A stretch of 64,000 nt of DNA from Lentisalinibacter orientalis (GTDB lineage Bacteria > Pseudomonadota > Gammaproteobacteria > Steroidobacterales > Woeseiaceae), in assembly GCF_040706535.1 (NCBI RefSeq), contig NZ_JAPDRJ010000004.1:186001-250000 (forward strand), read 5' to 3'. The notes beneath the pieces are model-generated. The model saw only the letters and a list, made by a program, of their open reading frames with translations, was not told the DNA's origin and made no database searches. The position numbers were made by a program, and so were the translations under genes. Positions 17,202-24,266 of this stretch are shown piece after piece. Position 1 is the first letter of the stretch. Each line of letters begins with the position of its first letter.

Positions 17202-17791
17202 GGCACCAGCCTGAGGGCGGTCTCGGCCACGCGCCGGCCGAGGGCCCGGGCCAGCGTGATCTCGTGGCCGGTGAGACGCGGATTGGCGTCGGGGCCGGCG
17301 ACATGACTGGCGCCGTAGGGCGTGCCGCCGCTGGTCGTCTCGGTCAATGCCGCCTCGCTGTAGGGCAGGCCGACGATCAGCATGCCGTGATGCAGCAGCG
17401 GCACCGCCATGGTGAGCAGCGTGGCCTCCTGGCCTCCGTGCAGGCTGCCGGTGGAGGTGAACAGGCCGGCGGGCTTGCCGATCAGCTTGCCGGCCAGCCA
17501 CTGCGCCGAGGTGCCGTCCAGGAAATACTTCATCGCGGCGGACATGTTGCCGAACCGGGTGGGGCTGCCGAGCACCAGCCCGGCGCATTCCACCAGGTCC
17601 TCGGTCGTGGCGTAGGGCGGGCCTTCGCCGGGCACTGCGGGCGCGCTCGCCTCCGTCTCGGCCGAGACCGCCGGCACCGTGCGCAGCCGCGCCGCGGCGC
17701 CCTTCACGCCGTCCACCCCCCTGGCGACTTCGCGGGCCAGTGCTGCGGTGGCGCCGGTCCGCGAGTAGTAGACCACCAGGATCTCGCTCAC
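17198..17791 (-). CDS. wrbA: NAD(P)H:quinone oxidoreductase (WrbA-type flavoprotein)
   Basis: Flavodoxin-fold enzyme of 197 aa that reduces quinones with two electrons. ILVVYYSRTGATAALA binds the FMN phosphate, GSPTRFGNMSAAMKYFLDGT and TSTGSLHGGQE contact the flavin ring, and the C-terminus carries GGTPYGASHVAG. GTG 17791 overlaps the arsC-like stop (GTGA); upstream in-frame ATGs lie inside arsC. It is translationally coupled on both sides. Confidence 0.9.
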   Translation of the reverse strand: MSEILVVYYSRTGATAALAREVARGVDGVKGAAARLRTVPAVSAETEASAPAVPGEGPPYATTEDLVECAGLVLGSPTRFGNMSAAMKYFLDGTSAQWLAGKLIGKPAGLFTSTGSLHGGQEATLLTMAVPLLHHGMLIVGLPYSEAALTETTSGGTPYGASHVAGPDANPRLTGHEITLARALGRRVAETALRLVP

Positions 17792-18144
17792 GCGCGCAGG
17801 ATCCCGTGCACGTTCTCGGGCGGCCGGCCGATCGCCGCCGCGTCGTCGTCCCGGACCACGATCGGCCGTTCGATGGCCGCCGGATGCGCCGCAAGCCACG
17901 CCGCCGCGGCATCGTCGGCGAGAGCGTCCACCGTCTCCCGCTCGCTGCGATAGTCCGGATCGTTGCGGCGGATCAGGTCCCGTGGGCGGCAGCCGAGCAG
18001 ATCCGTGATCCGCAGCAGCGCGGCCGCGTCCGGTGGTTCCTTCAGGTATTCCGTGACCGTGACGGGAACGCCGGCTTCCTGGAGGAGGGCGAGCGTCGCC
18101 CGGGATTTGGAGCAGCGGGGATTGTGGTAGATACGGTAGTTCAT
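17788..18144 (-). CDS. arsC: ArsC/Spx-family thioredoxin-fold protein
   Basis: 118-aa ArsC-family protein with the active-site segment YHNPRCSKSRATLALLQEAG and the C-terminal RPIVVRDDDAAAIGRPPENV motif shared by glutaredoxin-dependent arsenate reductases. No other ars genes are present, and family members in this wrbA-DUF2069 context are often of unproven substrate, so arsenate reduction is a family-level guess. ATG 18144 is favoured; the frame extends upstream without coding character. Confidence 0.85.
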   Translation of the reverse strand: MNYRIYHNPRCSKSRATLALLQEAGVPVTVTEYLKEPPDAAALLRITDLLGCRPRDLIRRNDPDYRSERETVDALADDAAAAWLAAHPAAIERPIVVRDDDAAAIGRPPENVHGILRA

Positions 18145-18262
18145 CGTTCCTGGTCGTATTCTTCTCGTCGGGCCGGACCGGCGCGTAATGTACCAGCAGG
18201 GCGGTCTCCCGTCAGTCCCCATCACGACCATAAACCGCCGTTTCTGGTCGGGTTTTGTTTGC

Positions 18263-18291
18263 TTGACGCTCCCCGTGGCTGCTGCTAGCGT
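18263..18291 (+). promoter_or_regulatory. Promoter of the DUF4398-acylphosphatase unit
   Basis: TTGACG (18263-18268), a 17-bp spacer, then TAGCGT (18286-18291). The predicted transcription start falls at about 18298, the first base of the GTG start codon, so the mRNA may lack a leader. Confidence 0.5.
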
Positions 18292-18297
18292 TCCGCT

Positions 18298-18648
18298 GTG
18301 ATCTCGAAGTCCTCATTCTCCGGAGCGCCACTCGCCGCCTGGGTAACGGTGGTGACGCTGCTGTTTTCGGCCGGCGGCTGCGCCTCGGGCGGCCCGCCGG
18401 TGCAGGAGATGAGCGATGCCCGCCAGGCCATCGAGGCCGCGCGGGAGGCCGGCGCCGAGGACCTGGCGGCCGGCGAGTTCCGTTCGGCGCACTCCAGGCT
18501 GATCAGCGCCGAGACCCACCTGAAGGAACGCAGTTTCCGCGCGGCGCGCCGCGACGCCCTGGCCGCACGCGACCTGGCGGTGCATGCCCGCGCGGTCGCC
18601 GAGGCGGCACGCACGACCGGCGACGAGCCCGAGCAACGGCTGCCCTGA
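18298..18648 (+). CDS. DUF4398 domain-containing lipoprotein
   Basis: 116-aa small exported protein. The N-terminus has a hydrophobic signal (AAWVTVVTLLFSAGGC) ending in a cysteine that could be lipidated, although the lipobox is not ideal. The rest (QEMSDARQAIEAAREAGAEDLA...) is an alpha-helical DUF4398 region rich in Ala, Glu and Arg. Function unknown; relatives are periplasmic-facing. The GTG start has no visible ribosome site and lies about 7 nt after a -10-like box. An acylphosphatase gene follows after 27 bp. Confidence 0.72.
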   Translation: MISKSSFSGAPLAAWVTVVTLLFSAGGCASGGPPVQEMSDARQAIEAAREAGAEDLAAGEFRSAHSRLISAETHLKERSFRAARRDALAARDLAVHARAVAEAARTTGDEPEQRLP

Positions 18649-18675
18649 GACGCGCTCCCGCCGGGAGGTTGCCCG

Positions 18676-18963
18676 ATGTCCGATGAGATGGCAGATACGC
18701 AGTGCCTGCGTTTCTTCGTCAGCGGCCGGGTGCAGGGCGTCTGGTTTCGCGCCAGCACCCGGGAGCAGGCCCGGCGCCACGGCATCACCGGCCACGCCCG
18801 CAATCTGCCCGACGGGCGCGTGGAGGTGCTCGCCTGCGGCCGCCCCGAGGCGCTCGCCCGTCTCGAGGCGTGGCTGTGGCAGGGGCCGGAAGCGGCGCGG
18901 GTCGCCGACGTGGCCCGGGAGGCGGCTGCGGTGACGCCGCCCGAAGGCTTCAGCACCGGCTAG
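18676..18963 (+). CDS. acyP: Acylphosphatase
   Basis: Hydrolyses carboxyl-phosphate bonds of acylphosphates. At 95 aa it is the typical small enzyme. The signature FFVSGRVQGVWFRASTREQA holds the substrate-binding Arg, and GHARNLPDGRVEVLACG the catalytic Asn. Probably co-transcribed with the DUF4398 gene. It ends 37 bp from the convergent transglycosylase gene, across a hairpin. Confidence 0.94.
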   Translation: MSDEMADTQCLRFFVSGRVQGVWFRASTREQARRHGITGHARNLPDGRVEVLACGRPEALARLEAWLWQGPEAARVADVAREAAAVTPPEGFSTG

Positions 18964-18969
18964 CGATCA

Positions 18970-18998
18970 GGCCGCGCTCCCAGGGGAGCGCTGCGGCC
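18970..18998. terminator. Bidirectional hairpin between acyP and the transglycosylase gene
   Basis: GGCCGC+GCTCCC then AG then GGGAGC, a 3-nt bulge, and GCGGCC: an interrupted 12-bp inverted repeat filling the gap between two convergent stops. There is no U-tract, but position and size suit a shared terminator. Confidence 0.55.
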
Positions 18999-18999
18999 C

Positions 19000-19614
19000 T
19001 CAGATCCGGCGCCAGGTCAGCCGCAGCTTGTCCAGCACCCGGTTCGAGTACCAGGACTTGCCCAGGCTGCCGTTGTAGCGGGCCAGGGCGCGCTGCAGGT
19101 CGCCGTCTTCCATGTCGTAGTAGTAGCGCAGGATGGTGCAGCCGAGGCGCAGGTTCGTGTCGATGTGGAACAGGTTGTCGTCGGGCCGGCCGATCTCGTC
19201 CAGCCAGAACGGCATCACCTGCATCAGCCCGCGGGCGCCCGCTCTGGAGACCGCGAAGCGATCGAAATTGCTCTCCACGTCGATCACCGCCAGGACCAGC
19301 TCCGGTGGCAGATCGACCCGCCTGGCCTCGTAGTGGACGCGTTTCAGGATGCGGACGCGCTCCTGCGGATCGTCGATCCGATTGCCGAGCCGCTGGGACA
19401 TGTCGACCAGCCAGACCTCGGCGTGGAAGCGGTCGTCGAAGCTGTCGGCTTCCGCCGCCGCCTCGCGCAGCAGTTCCCGCAGGACCGGGTCCGGTCCCCT
19501 CTGATCGGCGACGTCGGCGACCGACGGCGCGGTCGCCGCCCACAGCAGGCCGGCCGCCAGCAGTCCCAGGGAGCGCCGGCGCAGACCGCTGTCGGTTGCC
19601 GCAGGCCTGTCCAT
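19000..19614 (-). CDS. Lytic transglycosylase (SLT domain)
   Basis: 204-aa exported murein-cleaving enzyme. Residues about 10-33 form a signal peptide. The SLT domain begins near residue 95 with LPPELVLAVIDVESNFDRFAVS, where the Glu of ESNF is the catalytic acid, followed by GARGLMQVMPFW and a C-terminal ARYNGSLGKSWYSNRVL. It resembles single-domain SLT proteins found next to proS in gammaproteobacteria. It follows proS by 6 bp and is probably co-transcribed with it. Confidence 0.9.
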   Translation of the reverse strand: MDRPAATDSGLRRRSLGLLAAGLLWAATAPSVADVADQRGPDPVLRELLREAAAEADSFDDRFHAEVWLVDMSQRLGNRIDDPQERVRILKRVHYEARRVDLPPELVLAVIDVESNFDRFAVSRAGARGLMQVMPFWLDEIGRPDDNLFHIDTNLRLGCTILRYYYDMEDGDLQRALARYNGSLGKSWYSNRVLDKLRLTWRRI

Positions 19615-19620
19615 GGGCAG

Positions 19621-21327
19621 TCAGCTTACCGCCGGCTCCCGCAGCAGGGCGAGAACGGCATCACGCTTCAGGTTCCTCGACTCGGTGTCGCGGCGATGGC
19701 GGTACTCCAGTTCGCCCGCGTCGAGGCCGCGTTCCCCGATCACGATGCGATGGGGGATGCCGATCAGCTCGGCATCGGCGAACTTCACACCGGGCCGCGC
19801 GTCCCGGTCGTCCAGCAGCACGTCGATGCCGAGTTCGCCCAGCTCGGCGTACAGGGCCTCTGCGGCCTCTCGCACGCGCTCGGAGCGGTGCGCGTTGATC
19901 GGCACGATCACCACCCGCCAGGGCGCTATCGGTTCCGGCCAGACGATGCCGTTGTCGTCGTGATTCTGCTCGATGGCGGCGCCCACGATGCGGGTGACGC
20001 CGATGCCGTAGCAGCCCATCTGCATGGGGCGGTCGTTGCCGTCCTGATCCTGCACGGTGGCGCCCATGGCCTCCGAGTACTTCGTGCCCAGCTGGAAGAT
20101 GTGGCCCACCTCGATACCGCGCGCGATGCTGAGCGTACCGCTGCCGCCGGGCGTGGGATCGCCTGCGACCACGTTGCGCAGGTCGACGCTGTCCGGTTCC
20201 GGCAGGTCACGGCCCCAGTTCGCGCCGGTCAGGTGATGGTCGGCCTCGTTTGCGCCGCAGGCGAAGTCGGCCAGATGGGCCGCGGCGTGGTCGACGTAGA
20301 CCGGGATGTCCAGGCCGATCGGGCCCACGAAGCCCGGCGCGCAGCCGGTGGCGGCCAGCACTTCGTCCGGCTCGGCCATGCGCAGCGGGTCCGCCACGCC
20401 GGTCAGTGCCTGGGCCTTGACCGCGTTCAGCTCGTGGTCGCCGCGCAGCACCAGGGCGACGGGGCCGTCCTCGCCGGCGACCACCAGCGTCTTCACCAGG
20501 CGCGCGGCCGGCAGGTCCAGCGCGGCCGTGACCGCCTCGATGCTGCGCGCGCCGGGCGTGCGCACCTTCTCGAGCGCCGCCGACGGCGCCGGGCGGGGCT
20601 CTGCCGGCGGTTCCGTGCGCGCCATCTCCACGTTGGCGGCGTAGCCGTCCTCATCGCAGTAGGCGATGGCGTCCTCGCCGGAGTCCGCGAGCACGTGGAA
20701 TTCCTGGGAGCGGCTGCCGCCGATCTCGCCGCTGTCGGCTTCCACCGCGCGGAACTTCAGGCCCAGCCGGGTGAAGATGGCCTCGTAGGCCCGCGCCATG
20801 CGCTCGTAGGCCGCCGCCATGCCGGCCTCGTCCAGGTCGAAGGAATAGGCGTCCTTCATGATGAACTCGCGGGCGCGCATGACGCCGAAGCGGGGCCGTA
20901 TCTCGTCGCGGAACTTGGTCTGAATCTGGTAGTAGTTCACCGGCAGCTGGCGGTAGCTCCGGAGCTCGCGCCGGGCGATGTCGGTGATCACCTCCTCGTG
21001 GGTGGGCCCGAAGCAGAAGTCGCGCTCGTGGCGGTCCTGCATGCGCAGCAGCAGCGGGCCGTATTTCTCCCAGCGGCCGGATTCCTGCCACAGCTCGGCG
21101 GGCTGCACCGCCGGCATGAGCAGTTCCAGCGCGCCCGCCCGGTCCATCTCCTCGCGCACGACCGCCTCGATCTTCTGCACCACCCTGAGGCCGATCGGCA
21201 TCCAGGTGAACAGCCCGGACGCGAGCCGCCGGATCAGCCCCGCGCGGAGCATGAGCTGGTGGCTCGGGATCTCGGCTTCCGCCGGCACTTCCTTCAGTGT
21301 GGTGAGATTCAGTCGGGAGGATCGCAT
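19621..21327 (-). CDS. proS: Prolyl-tRNA synthetase
   Basis: Class II enzyme of 568 aa that charges tRNA-Pro. Bacterial type with the N-terminal LIRRLASGLFTWMPIGLRV, motif 2 TKFRDEIRPRFGVMRAREFIMKDAYSF, and motif 3 near the C-terminus (GCYGIGVTRI). A YbaK-like editing insertion (about residues 230-390) clears mischarged Ala-tRNA. ATG 21327 fits the usual MRxS start. A TAGAAT promoter-like box lies about 35 nt upstream. Confidence 0.97.
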   Translation of the reverse strand: MRSSRLNLTTLKEVPAEAEIPSHQLMLRAGLIRRLASGLFTWMPIGLRVVQKIEAVVREEMDRAGALELLMPAVQPAELWQESGRWEKYGPLLLRMQDRHERDFCFGPTHEEVITDIARRELRSYRQLPVNYYQIQTKFRDEIRPRFGVMRAREFIMKDAYSFDLDEAGMAAAYERMARAYEAIFTRLGLKFRAVEADSGEIGGSRSQEFHVLADSGEDAIAYCDEDGYAANVEMARTEPPAEPRPAPSAALEKVRTPGARSIEAVTAALDLPAARLVKTLVVAGEDGPVALVLRGDHELNAVKAQALTGVADPLRMAEPDEVLAATGCAPGFVGPIGLDIPVYVDHAAAHLADFACGANEADHHLTGANWGRDLPEPDSVDLRNVVAGDPTPGGSGTLSIARGIEVGHIFQLGTKYSEAMGATVQDQDGNDRPMQMGCYGIGVTRIVGAAIEQNHDDNGIVWPEPIAPWRVVIVPINAHRSERVREAAEALYAELGELGIDVLLDDRDARPGVKFADAELIGIPHRIVIGERGLDAGELEYRHRRDTESRNLKRDAVLALLREPAVS

Positions 21328-21359
21328 CGGCTGTCCCCGGGGTTATGGACGGGCCCCGG

Positions 21360-21365
21360 ATTCTA
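21360..21365 (-). promoter_or_regulatory. proS: Putative -10 box for proS
   Basis: Minus-strand TAGAAT in the context GGGCTAGAATCCGGGG. Nearly the same string (GGGCTAGAATCCCGG) precedes pepA at 36569-36574, suggesting a shared promoter type. Confidence 0.45.
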
Positions 21366-21479
21366 GCCCGAATGGCCGGCGTACACACGGGATCGACCGC
21401 GGCAAGGGCCGCCCGCGGGGTGGCATCTCGCTGCCATTCAGCGCATGATCCGCGCATCCTTTCGACCGACCGGGAACCG

Positions 21480-22118
21480 ATGCCGAGAACGGATTATCCA
21501 CGCATAGCACCCGAAGGCATGCCCTGGATACTGGCGGCGCTGGCCGCACTCGCAGCCGGCGTGGTGCTCGTCGGCTGGTGGGCCGCGGTGCCTCTGGGTG
21601 CGCTGGTGGCCGCCCTCGTGCTGCTGTTCCAGGACCCGTGGCGGGACATCCCGGCGGCGCCGCTCGGCGTGCTGGCGCCGGTGGACGGCGTGGTTACCGA
21701 GATCACCGGCGCCGGACCCGGCATACTGGACCGGGAGGCCGTGCGGGTCACGATGCGCATCAACAACTTCGGCGCCTACACGGCCCGCAGCCCCATCGAG
21801 GGCAAGGTCCTCGACCCCCGCGACAACCTCTCCGACCACAGCCGCTGGCTGGACGTACACGGCATGTGGGTGCGCAGCGACGAGGACGACGACGTGGTGG
21901 TCCTCGTCCATGGTCCGAAGCGCGGCCCGAAATGGTTCGGTGCGCCGCGGGCATTCCTCGGCTACGGCGAGCGGGTGGGCCAGGGCCAGCGCTTCGCGTA
22001 CATGCGGCTGGCCAGGACCGCCGAGGTGTACCTGCCGGCGGACGCCCACGTGCGCGTGAAGACCGGGCAGAAGGTGCGCGCGGGGACCGACTCGCTGGCC
22101 GAACTGAGACACCGATAG
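21480..22118 (+). CDS. Phosphatidylserine decarboxylase-like protein lacking the pyruvoyl motif
   Basis: 212 aa with an N-terminal hydrophobic region (residues 17-50), then the Psd-like core: FQDPWRDIPAAPLGVLAPVDGVV (50-72), RSPIEGKV (103-110), and a C-terminal EVYLPADAHVRVKTGQKVRAG. True Psd enzymes cut themselves at a Gly-Ser in a segment like IRFGSRVDVYLP to make the pyruvoyl cofactor. Here the matching stretch reads MRLARTAEVYLP, with Ala178-Arg179 at the Gly-Ser place, and the His-containing FxVHVNR segment reads AYTARSP. A working decarboxylase is therefore doubtful. pssA follows directly. A regulatory or scaffold role in phospholipid synthesis is inference. Confidence 0.75.
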   Translation: MPRTDYPRIAPEGMPWILAALAALAAGVVLVGWWAAVPLGALVAALVLLFQDPWRDIPAAPLGVLAPVDGVVTEITGAGPGILDREAVRVTMRINNFGAYTARSPIEGKVLDPRDNLSDHSRWLDVHGMWVRSDEDDDVVVLVHGPKRGPKWFGAPRAFLGYGERVGQGQRFAYMRLARTAEVYLPADAHVRVKTGQKVRAGTDSLAELRHR

Positions 22119-22140
22119 CGAGCCGCGACCGCCCATCTTG

Positions 22141-22146
22141 TATGAT
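22141..22146 (+). promoter_or_regulatory. pssA: Putative -10 box just before pssA
   Basis: TATGAT ends 6 nt before the GTG start at 22153. If used, transcription would begin at the start codon. No -35 match is visible, and read-through from the Psd-like gene 20-35 bp upstream is equally likely. Confidence 0.3.
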
Positions 22147-22152
22147 TGCGCC

Positions 22153-22917
22153 GTGGGTGCATCCGATGAAAAACCGCGCCGCGGCATTTATCTGCTGCCG
22201 AATCTGCTGACCACCACGGCGCTGTTCGCGGGTTTCTACGCCATCGTGGCGGCCGTGGACGGCAACTTCGAGGCGGCCGGCGTGGCGATATTCGTGGCCA
22301 TGGTGCTGGACGGCCTCGACGGCCGCGTGGCGCGCCTGACGGCCACCGAGAGCGACTTCGGCAAGGAGTTCGACAGCCTCTCGGACATGGTCTGCTTCGG
22401 CCTGGCGCCGGCGGTGGTGGTCTACCAGTGGGGCGTGGCCCGGCTGGCCGAGTACAGCGTCGCCTGGGGACGGGTGGGCTGGCTGGTGGCCTTCCTGTTC
22501 GCGGTGGCGGCCGCCATGCGGCTGGCGCGCTTCAACACCTCGCCGGGCTCCCAGGACAAGCGCTTCTTCGTCGGGCTGGCCAGCCCCTCGGCGGCGGGCA
22601 TGGTGGCCGGGTTCGTCTGGCTCAGCGCGCGGCACGGCATCGCCGGCCTGGGCGGCCTCGCGCTCGCCTTCGTGATCACCGCCATGGCCGGCGCGCTGAT
22701 GGTGAGCAACCTGCGCTACTACAGCTTCAAGGAACTCAATCTCGGCAGCCGCATCTCGTTCCCGTATCTGCTCATCATCCCGCTGGTGCTGATACTGATC
22801 TCGCTGGAGCCGCCGGTGGTGCTGTTCACCATGTTCACCGGTTACGCCCTGTCCGGGCCGGCGTTCTGGCTGTGGCGCCGGCGGCGCGGCCGCCGCCAGG
22901 AGGCGGACGGGACGTGA
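22153..22917 (+). CDS. pssA: CDP-diacylglycerol-serine O-phosphatidyltransferase
   Basis: Makes phosphatidylserine from CDP-diacylglycerol and serine at the inner membrane, the committed step to phosphatidylethanolamine. RGIYLLPNLLTTTALFAGFYA is the typical N-terminus, and the CDP-alcohol signature reads DGLDGRVARL followed by GKEFDSLSDMVCFG. About eight membrane segments. The start is uncertain: GTG 22153 (254 aa) is preferred, TTG 22138 is also in frame. The stop overlaps the glycosylase start (GTGA). Confidence 0.93.
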   Translation: MGASDEKPRRGIYLLPNLLTTTALFAGFYAIVAAVDGNFEAAGVAIFVAMVLDGLDGRVARLTATESDFGKEFDSLSDMVCFGLAPAVVVYQWGVARLAEYSVAWGRVGWLVAFLFAVAAAMRLARFNTSPGSQDKRFFVGLASPSAAGMVAGFVWLSARHGIAGLGGLALAFVITAMAGALMVSNLRYYSFKELNLGSRISFPYLLIIPLVLILISLEPPVVLFTMFTGYALSGPAFWLWRRRRGRRQEADGT

Positions 22918-23687
22918 CCGGCAGCGAGGGGGAACGGCTGGCCTATCTGCGCGCGCTCGGCATCGACGTGTGGGTGCTGCGCGGCGAGGAGGCCGCCGAC
23001 GAAGCCGCGGCACCGCAGGATGCGGGTGCGGAAGAGCCCGCCTCGCGGGAGCCGGCGGCGGCCGGCGGTAGCGTTCGGGTGATACCCGCGCCGGCAGACG
23101 CCGGGCCCGCGGCGGATCCGTCCGCCGACGGCTGGGAGGCGCTCAGGGTGCGGGTCAGCGGATGCACCCGCTGCGCCCTGCACGAGGGCCGCACCCAGAC
23201 CGTGTTCGGCGTCGGCAACCCGGAGGCCGACCTCATGATCATCGGCGAGGCGCCGGGCGCCGAGGAAGACCGCCGCGGCGAGCCCTTCGTGGGCCGCGCC
23301 GGCAAGCTGCTGGACGAGATGCTGCGGTCTCTCGGTCTGGGGCGGGACGATGTCTTCATCGCCAACATCCTGAAGTGCCGGCCGCCGGGCAATCGGGACC
23401 CGCGGCCCGAGGAGTCGGCCGAGTGCCGCCCGTATCTGCGCCGCCAGATCGCCCTGGTGCGTCCGCGGGTCATCCTGGCCGTCGGCCGCATCGCGGCCCA
23501 GGACCTGCTGGAGAGCGACGAGCCGATCGGGCGCCTGCGCACCCGGGCGCATAGCTTCCCGGAGGCCGACATCCCCGTGGTCGTGACCTATCATCCCGCC
23601 TATCTGCTGCGCAGTCCCAGCCAGAAGCGCAAGGCCTGGCAGGACCTGTGCCGGGCCCGGCAGCTGCTGGCCGGGGAGGGCGCATGA
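22914..23687 (+). CDS. Uracil-DNA glycosylase, family 4 type (Fe-S)
   Basis: 257-aa DNA-repair enzyme removing uracil from DNA. The N-terminal 75 residues form an Ala/Pro/Glu-rich linker; the catalytic domain starts with CTRCALHEGRTQ (C84, C87), whose cysteines with two later ones in ILKCRPPGN and ESAECRPYL would hold a 4Fe-4S cluster. GEAPGAEEDRRGEPFVGRAGKLLD is the active-site motif and VTYHPAYLLR the C-terminal one. The gene is coupled to pssA (GTGA) and to rimI (ATGA), an order common in gammaproteobacteria for the UDG-rimI pair. Confidence 0.92.
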   Translation: MTGSEGERLAYLRALGIDVWVLRGEEAADEAAAPQDAGAEEPASREPAAAGGSVRVIPAPADAGPAADPSADGWEALRVRVSGCTRCALHEGRTQTVFGVGNPEADLMIIGEAPGAEEDRRGEPFVGRAGKLLDEMLRSLGLGRDDVFIANILKCRPPGNRDPRPEESAECRPYLRRQIALVRPRVILAVGRIAAQDLLESDEPIGRLRTRAHSFPEADIPVVVTYHPAYLLRSPSQKRKAWQDLCRARQLLAGEGA

Positions 23688-24160
23688 ACTCCGTGGTCCG
23701 CGAACCGGCGCCGCAGATGCGCGCCATGCTGCCCGGCGACCTGGCGCTGGTGGCCGACATCGAGCGCCGCAGCTACGAGTTCCCCTGGAGCCGGGGGATA
23801 TTCCGCGACTGCCTGCTGGCCGGCTATACCTGCCTCGTGATCGAGGCGGAGGGCGAACCGCGCGGTTACGGCATCCTGTCGGTCGCCGCCGGCGAGGCGC
23901 ATCTCCTGAATCTCTGCGTGGACCGGCACTGGCGCCGCTACGGCTTCGGCGAGATCCTGCTGGCCGAGCTGATCAGCCGGGCGCGCAACGCGGCGGTGCG
24001 CCAGATGCTGCTGGAGGTGCGCCCCTCCAACGAGGCGGCGCTGCGCCTCTACCGCAAGTACGGCTTCCGGCCGATCGGGCGGCGGCGCGGCTACTATCGC
24101 GCCGACGACGGCCGCGAAGACGCCATGGTGCTGGCGCTGCGTCTCATCCCGGACGAGTAG
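23684..24160 (+). CDS. rimI: Ribosomal protein S18 alanine N-acetyltransferase
   Basis: GNAT-fold enzyme of 158 aa that acetylates the N-terminal alanine of S18. Visible are ERRSYEFPWSRGIFRDCLLAGY, the acetyl-CoA loop WRRYGFGEILLAELI, and EVRPSNEAALRLYRKYGF followed by RRRGYYRADDGREDAMVL, all typical of RimI. The ATG at 23684 overlaps the glycosylase stop. prfC follows after 106 bp with its own promoter. Confidence 0.94.
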   Translation: MNSVVREPAPQMRAMLPGDLALVADIERRSYEFPWSRGIFRDCLLAGYTCLVIEAEGEPRGYGILSVAAGEAHLLNLCVDRHWRRYGFGEILLAELISRARNAAVRQMLLEVRPSNEAALRLYRKYGFRPIGRRRGYYRADDGREDAMVLALRLIPDE

Positions 24161-24228
24161 TGCCGGGTGGCCGTGAGCGGATGACCGGCGGCTGCCGCGG
24201 GCCTCTGGCAGGGCCGCTGCCCATCGGG

Positions 24229-24234
24229 TAGACT
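24229..24234 (+). promoter_or_regulatory. prfC: Putative -10 box for prfC
   Basis: TAGACT in the rimI-prfC gap, about 32 nt before the prfC ATG. The same hexamer and context (TAGACTC) appears before the OPT transporter gene. Confidence 0.4.
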
Positions 24235-24266
24235 CGCCGCCTTTTTCCCGACCCCCGGGTTGACCC

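Noticed and set aside
16851..17912. 353-codon frame including DUF2069
   Set aside because: Only the last 116 residues look like a membrane protein. The rest overlaps the WrbA-like gene in another frame.
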